Part shown: one piece after another, positions 37,477 through 44,204 of the stretch
Position numbering within the stretch: the first letter of the stretch is position 1
Layout: every line of letters starts with the position of its first letter
Assembly (NCBI RefSeq): GCF_003096995.1
Contig: NZ_QENU01000014.1
Span: 1 to 44,204, forward strand
DNA length: 44,204 nucleotides
Reading direction: 5' to 3'
Source of the DNA: Alitibacter langaaensis DSM 22999
Lineage (GTDB): Bacteria > Pseudomonadota > Gammaproteobacteria > Enterobacterales > Pasteurellaceae
Made by a program: the position numbers and the translations under genes
Notes under the pieces: generated by a model
Told to the model about the DNA's origin: nothing
What the model saw: only the letters and a program-made list of their open reading frames with translations
The model's database searches: none

Positions 37477-38987
37477 TGTGCTGCCTTATAAGCTGAATTC
37501 GCTTTGTTAAAGGTTTCAATAATGTCTTGGCTCGGTTTTTTTGATAACAATGAAACAACCACGACAGCAAGGCTAGCAAGGCTAAATGCTGGGATCATTT
37601 CATAAACGCTATGCCAAGTGCTGTCTGCTGGCACCCAAGATTTCCAGCCAAATACAGTGATCGCGCCGACAAGCATACCTGCTATTGCACCATTTGAAGT
37701 CATGCGTTTCCAGAATAAAGAGAATAAAACCACAGGTCCAAAGGCACTACCAAAGCCCGCCCAAGCAAATTCGACTAATTTTAATACTTTGTTGTTTTCA
37801 TCTTGAGCGATCCAAATAGCAAGGCTGGCAATCACCAACACCATTGCGCGTCCAAGCCAGACTAATTCTTTGTCTGTGGCTTTCGGGCGAATAAAGCCTT
37901 TGTAGAAGTCTTCTGTAATCGCACTTGATGAGATTAATAATTGGCTACTTAGTGTACTCATCACCGCGGCGAAAATGGCGGAAAGAAGCACGCCTGCAAT
38001 CCAAGGGTTAAATAATAGTTTAGCCAATTCGATAAATACTTGTTCATGTTCAGCATTTACTATTGTCGCGAGCTGAGGATTGGCGTGGAAGAACGCAATG
38101 CCGAAGAAACCAATTCCAATGGCGCCACCAAGGCAAAGAATCATCCAAGTAATACTGATGCGGCGTGCTTTATTCAGCGATTTGACGGAATGAGATGCCA
38201 TAAATCGCGCGAGAATATGTGGCTGACCGAAATAACCCAAGCCCCAAGCGGCAAGGCTTAGCAAGCCAAGTGGGGTTGTGCCAGTAAATAAGTCTGTGAA
38301 ATCTTTGTGGGGGACTTGCTCGGCTTGAGCCATCACAATGTGTAACTCATTAAAACCGCCAAGGCTATAAATCACAAAAACAGGGGTTAAAATCAGCGCA
38401 AAGATCATCAAGCTAGCTTGCACGGTGTCTGTCCAGCTTACGGCTAAAAAGCCACCGATAAAAGTGTATGCGATAGAGGCAATCGCGCCATACCAAAGTG
38501 CGGTGGAATAAGAGACAGAAAAGAGATTTTGGAATAATTTGGCACCCGCAACAACGCCAGAAGCGCAATAAATGGTAAAAAACACCAAAATAATGCTGGC
38601 TGCGATGATTTTGAGTAAGTTGTGCGATGTGCCAAAACGTTGATGAAAATATTCAGGCAACGTGAGCGCATTATTGTTGTATTCGGTGTATATGCGCAGG
38701 CGACCCGCCACAAAACGCCAGTTGCAATAGGCGCCGATTGTTAAGCCAATGGCAATCCAGCCTTCAACCAATCCTGCAGCATATACCGCCCCAGGCAGCC
38801 CCATTAATAGCCAGCCCGACATATCCGATGCCCCTGCTGACATTGCGGTGACAAAGCTGCCCAAGCGGCGACCGCCTAGAATATAATCAGATAGATTGGA
38901 TGTATAACGATAGGCAAGAAAGCCGATTGAAATCATAAATACGATATAGATCGTAAAAGTAATCAGTGTTGGATCGAGGCCAAACAT
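37473..38987 (-). CDS. putP: Sodium/proline symporter PutP
   Basis: A 504-residue sodium:solute symporter (SSS family) with about 13 helices. [26 protein letters not shown], cited by [12 protein letters not shown], is the sodium-binding part of helix II. The segment [10 protein letters not shown] and the helix IX region [17 protein letters not shown] match PutP. Length equals the E. coli protein (502). GGAG lies eight bases upstream of the ATG. It is co-transcribed with cmoB. An uptake signal lies inside at 38496. Confidence 0.94.
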   Translation of the reverse strand: MFGLDPTLITFTIYIVFMISIGFLAYRYTSNLSDYILGGRRLGSFVTAMSAGASDMSGWLLMGLPGAVYAAGLVEGWIAIGLTIGAYCNWRFVAGRLRIYTEYNNNALTLPEYFHQRFGTSHNLLKIIAASIILVFFTIYCASGVVAGAKLFQNLFSVSYSTALWYGAIASIAYTFIGGFLAVSWTDTVQASLMIFALILTPVFVIYSLGGFNELHIVMAQAEQVPHKDFTDLFTGTTPLGLLSLAAWGLGYFGQPHILARFMASHSVKSLNKARRISITWMILCLGGAIGIGFFGIAFFHANPQLATIVNAEHEQVFIELAKLLFNPWIAGVLLSAIFAAVMSTLSSQLLISSSAITEDFYKGFIRPKATDKELVWLGRAMVLVIASLAIWIAQDENNKVLKLVEFAWAGFGSAFGPVVLFSLFWKRMTSNGAIAGMLVGAITVFGWKSWVPADSTWHSVYEMIPAFSLASLAVVVVSLLSKKPSQDIIETFNKANSAYKAAQ

Positions 38988-39081
38988 TTAAAATCTCCAA
39001 ACTTTTTGACCGCACTTTTAAGATTTTGGCACGGAATTTAGCTATAAATTTGATAAAGCTCGCATTTTACATGATTTCTGC

Positions 39082-39109
39082 TTGTTTTTCTATTTGCCTT
39101 CGCTATGCT
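39082..39109 (+). promoter_or_regulatory. Candidate rng promoter
   Basis: TTGTTT (39082-39087) and TATGCT (39104-39109) with a 16-bp spacer, 27 bases before the start. The -10 overlaps the dyad GCTAT-N4-ATAGC at 39102-39115. Confidence 0.45.
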
Positions 39110-39135
39110 AATAGCCGTTTATGGAGATTTTAACA

Positions 39136-40614
39136 ATGAATTCAGTTGAAGTATTGATCAATGTCACGCCAAATGAAACGCGCGTTGCCTTAATGGATAA
39201 TGCAGAATTAAAAGAAGTGCATATTGAACGTCAAGCAAAACGCGGGATTGTCGGCAATATTTATAAGGGCAGAGTAACTCGTGTCTTGCCGGGAATGCAG
39301 TCCGCATTTGTGGATATTGGTTTAGAAAAAGCCGCCTTTTTACATGCTTCTGACATCGTGTCTTACACCGAATGCGTTGATGAAAATGAGAAAAAGCAAT
39401 TTGTTGTAAAAGACATCGTGGAGCTGGTGCGTGAAGGGCAAGATATTGTAGTGCAAGTGGTGAAAGATCCGATTAGTACCAAGGGCGCACGGCTGACAAC
39501 GGATATTACTTTGCCTTCCCGCTATTTAGTTTTTATGCCAGAAAATAGCCACGTTGGCGTATCACAGCGGATTGAAAGCGAAGAAGAACGTGCCCGCTTG
39601 AAAGCATTAGTCGAACCCTATTGTGATGAATTAGGGGGATACATTATTCGCACGGCGGCAGAAGGGGTTTCTGAAACGGAATTAAAACAAGATGCTGATT
39701 TTTTAAAACGTGTGTGGCGTAAAGTGTTGGAACGTAAGGCAAAATATCCAACACGCTCAATGATTTATGGTGAATTGGCACTGGCACAACGGGTATTGCG
39801 CGATTTTATTGGGCAAGGGATCGAAAAAATCCGTATTGACTCAAAATTGTGTTTTGGCGAAGTTCAAGAGTTCACCGAAGAATTTATGCCAGAATTAACG
39901 GATAAATTGGTGCTGTATTCAGGCAATAATCAGCCATTATTTGATGTTTATGGCGTAGAAACAGCGATTAACACCGCGCTCAATAAACGTGTGAATTTAA
40001 AATCGGGTGGCTATTTGATTATTGAACAAACCGAAGCCATGACCACCATTGATATTAATACAGGCGCATTCGTTGGCAATCGTAATTTAGAAGAAACGAT
40101 TTTCAACACCAACATTGAAGCAACCAAAGCCATTGCACAGCAATTACAACTGCGTAATCTGGGCGGCATTATTATCATCGATTTTATTGATATGCAAACC
40201 GATGATCATCGCAACCGCGTATTAGAATCCCTGCGCACGGCATTGGCGAAAGATCGCGTGCGAACTAATGTGAACGGGTTTACGCAGCTAGGCTTGGTTG
40301 AAATGACCCGTAAACGCACACGAGAAAGTTTAGAGCATATTTTGTGCAGTGATTGCCCATCTTGCCAAGGTCGCGGGCATATTAAAACAGTGGAAACCGT
40401 CTGCTATGAAATTATGCGTGAAATTATTCGTGTTCACCATTTATTTGCCAGCGAACAATTTACTGTCTATGCAAGCCCTGCGGTGGCGGAATATTTGATT
40501 AACGAAGAAAGCCACGGCTTGTTGGCAGAAGTGGAAGTGTTTATTGGCAAACAAGTGCAAGTGAAAACAGAAATCTATTACCACCAAGACCAATTTGATG
40601 TCGTAGTTCTTTAG
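39136..40614 (+). CDS. rng: Ribonuclease G
   Basis: A 492-residue RNase E/G family endonuclease that matures the 5' end of 16S rRNA and turns over some mRNAs. The S1-like domain (VGNIYKGRVTRVLPGMQSAFVDIG) lies at the N-terminus. The active-site region is TTIDINTGAF with the metal-binding Asp in IIIIDFID, and the zinc-link motif is CSDCPSCQGRG. ATG 39136 is chosen because GGAG lies nine bases upstream and the homologue starts at MNSVEVLINVT; the frame extends five codons to a second ATG that overlaps that site. Confidence 0.96.
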   Translation: MNSVEVLINVTPNETRVALMDNAELKEVHIERQAKRGIVGNIYKGRVTRVLPGMQSAFVDIGLEKAAFLHASDIVSYTECVDENEKKQFVVKDIVELVREGQDIVVQVVKDPISTKGARLTTDITLPSRYLVFMPENSHVGVSQRIESEEERARLKALVEPYCDELGGYIIRTAAEGVSETELKQDADFLKRVWRKVLERKAKYPTRSMIYGELALAQRVLRDFIGQGIEKIRIDSKLCFGEVQEFTEEFMPELTDKLVLYSGNNQPLFDVYGVETAINTALNKRVNLKSGGYLIIEQTEAMTTIDINTGAFVGNRNLEETIFNTNIEATKAIAQQLQLRNLGGIIIIDFIDMQTDDHRNRVLESLRTALAKDRVRTNVNGFTQLGLVEMTRKRTRESLEHILCSDCPSCQGRGHIKTVETVCYEIMREIIRVHHLFASEQFTVYASPAVAEYLINEESHGLLAEVEVFIGKQVQVKTEIYYHQDQFDVVVL

Positions 40615-40687
40615 TCGTAGTGCTTTAGTGGTAGCGGATATTTTATTGTCGAGACTTTGTCTTTATTATCTCTAAAGCAGAAATCCG

Positions 40688-40752
40688 AAAAGTGCGGTCA
40701 ATTTTTCTAATGTTTTTTAAAACTGTGATAAAATCGACCGCACTTTTTTATT
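40688..40752 (+). terminator. Terminator of rng from paired uptake signals
   Basis: AAAAGTGCGGTC (40688-40699) and GACCGCACTTTT (40736-40747) form a perfect 12-bp stem with a 36-nt loop, followed by TTATT after further T. The tldD promoter must lie within or just beside this structure. Confidence 0.6.
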
Positions 40753-40780
40753 CCAATTAAAATATTCACCCGAGAAATTT

Positions 40781-42229
40781 ATGTTAGACCAAGTCTCATC
40801 AAGCCTACTTACCGCGAGTAATTTGCAACTCAATGATCTTCAAAATGCGTTTAATCTGATGTCTCATCGCCAGATTGATTATGCGGATCTGTATTTCCAA
40901 CTTAGCCAAGATGAAAATTGGGTGTTGGAAGATGGCATTATTAAAGAAGGCGGTTTTCATATTGATCGCGGTGTCGGTGTGCGAGCGGTATCTGGCGAGA
41001 AAACGGGCTTTGCCTATTCTGATCAAATTAATCTTGCGAATTTACAGCAATGTGCGAATGCGGTTAAAGGCATTGCTTCCCCAAGCCAAAAGGCTATTTT
41101 CGCCCCCTTGCGTTACCAAGAAGTGCAAGCAATACAACGCTACGCGGCAATTAATCCTTTAGATACGCTATCCAAAGAACAAAAAATTGAATTATTACGC
41201 TTAGTCGATGCAACGGCTCGAGCAGAAAGCCCTTATGTCACCAAAGTTACCGCGAATTTGACCGCACTTTATGAAGAAATGTTGGTGGCGGCAACCGATG
41301 GCACACTCGCGGCGGATATTCGCCCGTTGATTCGTTTATCCATTTCTGTATTAGTGGAAAAGGATGGCAAGCGTGAACGAGGGGCTGCAGGTGTTGGTGG
41401 ACGTATGAGCTTAGAATGGTTTTTTGAAAACTATCAAGGGGAAATGCGCGCGCAATATTTTGCCAAAGAAGCGGTGCGTCAGGCATTGGTTAATCTCAAT
41501 GCTGTTGCGGCACCGTCAGGATTAATGCCTGTCGTTTTAGGCGCGGGTTGGCCAGGCGTATTATTACATGAAGCGGTGGGGCATGGCTTAGAAGGGGATT
41601 TCAACCGTAAAGAAAGCTCTTTATTTACAGGCAAAATTGGCGAATTAGTCACTTCGCCGTTGTGCACCATTGTGGATGACGGCACCTTACAAAATCGTCG
41701 TGGCTCAATGACGGTGGATGATGAGGGAACGCCAAGCCAATACAACGTGTTAATTAAAGACGGCGTGTTGCAAGGCTATATGCAAGATAAAATGAATGCG
41801 CGTTTAATGGGAATACAGCCCACAGGCAATGGTCGCCGTGAAAGCTATGCCCATTTGCCAATGCCTCGTATGACCAATACCTATATGTTGGCAGGGGAAA
41901 GCAAATTTGATGATCTTATCGCGTCTGTGGAACAAGGGATTTTTGCACCGCACTTTGGTGGTGGGCAAGTTGATATTACTTCAGGGAAATTCACTTTCTC
42001 GATGTCTGAAGCCTATTTGATTGAAAACGGAAAAATCACCAAGCCAGTAAAAGGGGCAACGATGATTGGCAATGGCATTGAAGTGATGCAACAAATTTCT
42101 ATGGTGGCAGACCAAGTTGAGATCGATCATGGCATTGGTGTATGCGGAAAAGACGGACAAAGCGTGCCTGTTGGCGTTGGACAGCCCGCCTGCAAAATTG
42201 AAAAAATTACAGTGGGTGGAACGAATTAG
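40781..42229 (+). CDS. tldD: Metalloprotease TldD
   Basis: A 482-residue subunit of the TldD/TldE protease, which degrades unfolded peptides and matures some microcins; TldD carries the zinc site. HEAVGH at 263-268 is the HExxxH motif. Conserved [21 protein letters not shown] and the later [11 protein letters not shown] region match the family and the length agrees with E. coli (481). The partner tldE/pmbA is not in the window. Uptake signals lie at 41261 (encoding LTAL) and 41947. Confidence 0.96.
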   Translation: MLDQVSSSLLTASNLQLNDLQNAFNLMSHRQIDYADLYFQLSQDENWVLEDGIIKEGGFHIDRGVGVRAVSGEKTGFAYSDQINLANLQQCANAVKGIASPSQKAIFAPLRYQEVQAIQRYAAINPLDTLSKEQKIELLRLVDATARAESPYVTKVTANLTALYEEMLVAATDGTLAADIRPLIRLSISVLVEKDGKRERGAAGVGGRMSLEWFFENYQGEMRAQYFAKEAVRQALVNLNAVAAPSGLMPVVLGAGWPGVLLHEAVGHGLEGDFNRKESSLFTGKIGELVTSPLCTIVDDGTLQNRRGSMTVDDEGTPSQYNVLIKDGVLQGYMQDKMNARLMGIQPTGNGRRESYAHLPMPRMTNTYMLAGESKFDDLIASVEQGIFAPHFGGGQVDITSGKFTFSMSEAYLIENGKITKPVKGATMIGNGIEVMQQISMVADQVEIDHGIGVCGKDGQSVPVGVGQPACKIEKITVGGTN

Positions 42230-42261
42230 GCTGCTTTTTATAAATTTGTTATAGCTAATTA

Positions 42262-42300
42262 AATGAATTTTTATTCAATTTTATTGCATAATAAATCAAA
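42262..42300 (+). promoter_or_regulatory. Tandem ARG boxes (ArgR operator) of argD
   Basis: Box 1 (42262-42279) contains TGAAT-TTTT-ATTCA and matches the 18-bp E. coli consensus at every defined position. Box 2 (42283-42300), TGCAT-AATA-AATCA, has two mismatches. The 3-bp gap between the boxes is exactly that of E. coli arginine operators. Box 2 covers the -35 region of the promoter at 42284-42312. Confidence 0.82.
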
Positions 42301-42312
42301 AGAGCATATTCT
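42284..42312 (+). promoter_or_regulatory. Candidate argD promoter
   Basis: TTGCAT (42284-42289) and TATTCT (42307-42312) with a 17-bp spacer, 34 bases before the start. Each box is a partial match; overlap with the ARG boxes supports it. Confidence 0.5.
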
Positions 42313-42330
42313 AGCGCTGTAACACAATAA

Positions 42331-43548
<1,218 letters not shown>

Positions 43549-43582
43549 CTTAGAATATTTTGTATAGATTTTCGTATAAACT

Positions 43583-43610
43583 AAAGCGACAAAATTGTCG
43601 CTTTTTGTTT
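43583..43610 (+). terminator. Terminator of argD
   Basis: AAAGCGAC (43583-43590) pairs with GTCGCTTT (43597-43604), continued by AA/TT, and is followed by TTGTTT. It closes the argD transcript and isolates it from the RNA gene downstream. Confidence 0.85.
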
Positions 43611-43637
43611 GGGAAATAGTGCATTTAAAGCAATGAA

Positions 43638-43651
43638 CTCCGAGATCGGAG
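43638..43651. repeat. Inverted repeat upstream of the candidate small RNA
   Basis: CTCCGA-GA-TCGGAG at 43638-43651 is a perfect dyad lying about 26 bases before the -35 of the RNA promoter. With GCTGA/TCAGC (43659-43663, 43670-43674) and GCAAT/ATTGC (43630-43634, 43676-43680) it can also fold as a three-way junction. It may be an operator; no family is recognised. Confidence 0.4.
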
Positions 43652-43676
43652 CTCTTCTGCTGATACATTTCAGCTA

Positions 43677-43706
43677 TTGCCATTCCTAGGGTTTTAGGAT
43701 TATACT
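43677..43706 (+). promoter_or_regulatory. Sigma70 promoter of the candidate small RNA
   Basis: TTGCCA (43677-43682) and TATACT (43701-43706), each five of six to consensus, are separated by 18 bp. The predicted start near 43713 coincides with the base of the first stem-loop of the RNA. Confidence 0.7.
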
Positions 43707-43712
43707 GCCACT

Positions 43713-43804
43713 GTCTTTTCGTTCTCCCTTAGCGGAAAGATAATATTCTAAGAATAAAAATTACCCTCCTTTATTTGCCGGATCTCCCTTAATCCGGCTT
43801 TTTT
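43713..43804 (+). ncRNA. Candidate small RNA with repeated anti-Shine-Dalgarno loops
   Basis: A stand-alone transcription unit of about 92 nt between the argD terminator and IS1016, with no open frame. Stem-loop 1 pairs 43712-43721 with 43733-43742 (CTTTTCG/CGGAAAG core, two G-T pairs overall) and its 11-nt loop holds CTCCCTTA (43724-43731). An AT-rich linker follows, with CCCTCCTTT at 43764-43772. The terminator stem GCCGGAT/ATCCGGC (43777-43783, 43792-43798) shows the same octamer CTCCCTTA as its whole loop (43784-43791) and ends in six T. The exposed C/U-rich words are complementary to ribosome-binding sites (AAGGGAG, AAAGGAGGG). I infer a trans-acting sRNA, probably Hfq-dependent. I do not recognise it as 6S, GcvB, RyhB-like, 4.5S or a known riboswitch. 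Confidence 0.7.
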
Positions 43805-43805
43805 A
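43777..43805 (+). terminator. Terminator of the candidate small RNA
   Basis: A 7-bp GC-rich stem GCCGGAT/ATCCGGC with 8-nt loop, directly followed by TTTTTT (43799-43804). Confidence 0.92.
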
Positions 43806-43972
43806 TTGTTTTCTATCTTTACATAAATTTACAAATATATGATTAATGTATTGTTTAGCGTAATAGATATTTTCTTCTATATTTTCGTTATAAAAATTAT
43901 TAAATGTTATAAATAGTTGTCATTTATCTATTTTTTTAGTCGTGTAAGCGTTTAATTTAATGCTGTATTACA
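43805..43972. other. AT-rich upstream region, no gene
   Basis: Very AT-rich, without an open frame. It contains a loosely repeated GTTATAAA element (43888-43899 and 43906-43918). It looks like regulatory DNA upstream of the promoter at 43973. Confidence 0.5.
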
Positions 43973-44001
43973 TTGACTTTGAAATAATACTTCTTTACAA
44001 T
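43973..44001 (+). promoter_or_regulatory. Strong sigma70 promoter reading into IS1016
   Basis: TTGACT (43973-43978) and TACAAT (43996-44001), each five of six, with the ideal 17-bp spacer. The predicted start (about 44008) is at the edge of the 14-bp hairpin and 57 bases before the IS. The gene it originally served must lie beyond the IS or have been replaced. Confidence 0.65.
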
Positions 44002-44008
44002 TCTTTAC

Positions 44009-44040
44009 GTTTTGTTAGGAAAGTAATTTCTTAACAAAAC
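44009..44040 (+). repeat. 14-bp hairpin at the predicted 5' end of a transcript
   Basis: GTTTTGTTAGGAAA (44009-44022) pairs with TTTCTTAACAAAAC (44027-44040), loop GTAA, with one G-T pair. It begins at the transcript start predicted from the upstream promoter. It has no T-run, so it is not a terminator; a 5' stabilising stem or an operator is possible. Confidence 0.6.
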
Positions 44041-44064
44041 ATATAATTATAATAAATATCTTTT

Positions 44065-44204
44065 GGGGCTGACGTAGATTAGGTACTATGCTAATCTACA
44101 AAAATGAAGATAACTCATTGTAAACTAAAGAAATCTATACAGAGAAAATTACTTGAATTTTTTGTGCTAGAAGTCACGGCTCGCTCAGCTGCAGATTTAC
44201 TTGG
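44065..44204 (+). mobile_element. IS1016-type element, left-hand end (cut by window edge)
   Basis: The element begins with the inverted repeat GGGGCTGACGTAGATTAG (44065-44082), a second partial copy of its inner part follows (CTAATCTAC at 44091), and the transposase starts at 44104. It has the same orientation as the IS1016 end at 1-96, so the 44 kb between are bracketed by direct repeats. The eight bases before it (TATCTTTT) differ from those after the left copy (TAAAAAAT), consistent with separate insertions. Confidence 0.92.
44104..44204 (+). CDS. IS1016 transposase, N-terminal fragment
   Basis: The first 33 codons of an IS1016 (IS1595 family) transposase, MKITHCKLKKSIQRKLLEFF and onward to RSAADLL, with the frame open to the window edge. 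The N-terminal zinc-ribbon and helix-turn-helix-like part of IS1595 transposases begins this way. A ribosome site is weak. The promoter at 43973 could add external transcription. Confidence 0.92.
   Translation, partial: MKITHCKLKKSIQRKLLEFFVLEVTARSAADLL

Noticed and set aside
43615-43676. Riboswitch or 6S RNA upstream of the small RNA
   Set aside because: The possible three-way junction shows none of the conserved motifs of TPP, FMN, lysine, cobalamin, glycine or 6S RNAs; kept only as an inverted repeat.

Overview
The window is a piece of a Pasteurellaceae chromosome, almost certainly a Haemophilus. It carries about 45 exact copies of the 9-base Haemophilus DNA-uptake signal AAGTGCGGT (either strand), both ends lie in IS1016-type elements, the DNA is AT-rich, and the protein sequences resemble H. 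influenzae. The P6/Pal and RuvC proteins differ from the H. influenzae sequences as I remember them, and several neighbourhoods (for example ruvAB next to cydABX, or argD next to the right-hand IS) differ from the H. influenzae Rd order I recall. A relative such as H. parainfluenzae is therefore plausible, but species cannot be fixed from here.

Layout, left to right: the 3' end of an IS1016 copy (1-96); a lone ArtI-type arginine-binding protein gene; a DUF2254 membrane protein; cmoA; aspS-nudB; yebC; a lipoprotein gene; ruvC and ruvAB; a small secreted protein; cydABX with CRP-like and FNR-like sites upstream; the complete tol-pal operon (ybgC-tolQ-tolR-tolA-tolB-pal); three tandem tRNA-Lys(UUU) genes; the competence pseudopilin operon comNOPQ running into recC; mltA-tcdA; znuA; ydbH-ynbE; the phosphate operon pstSCAB-phoBR (leftward, no phoU) behind a clear Pho box; putP-cmoB; rng; tldD; argD behind tandem ARG boxes; a candidate small RNA; a strong promoter; and the 5' end of a second IS1016 copy in the same orientation as the first (44065-44204).

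Most genes are core functions: aminoacylation, Holliday-junction processing, cytochrome bd respiration, the envelope Tol-Pal machine, DNA uptake and recombination, phosphate, zinc and proline uptake, murein turnover and RNA maturation. Some work together across the window. CmoA makes carboxy-SAM for CmoB, although the genes are 33 kb apart. TcdA dehydrates t6A in tRNAs that include tRNA-Lys. ComNOPQ and RecC act in uptake and recombination of DNA.

The least explained part is the right end. Between the argD terminator and the IS there is a well-formed sigma70 promoter followed by an RNA of about 92 nt, made of two stem-loops that both display the same octamer CUCCCUUA, plus a CCCUCCUUU linker, ending in a textbook terminator. 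It looks like a small RNA with repeated anti-Shine-Dalgarno modules, and I do not recognise its family. A second strong promoter with a 14-bp hairpin at its predicted transcript start reads directly into the IS1016 copy.
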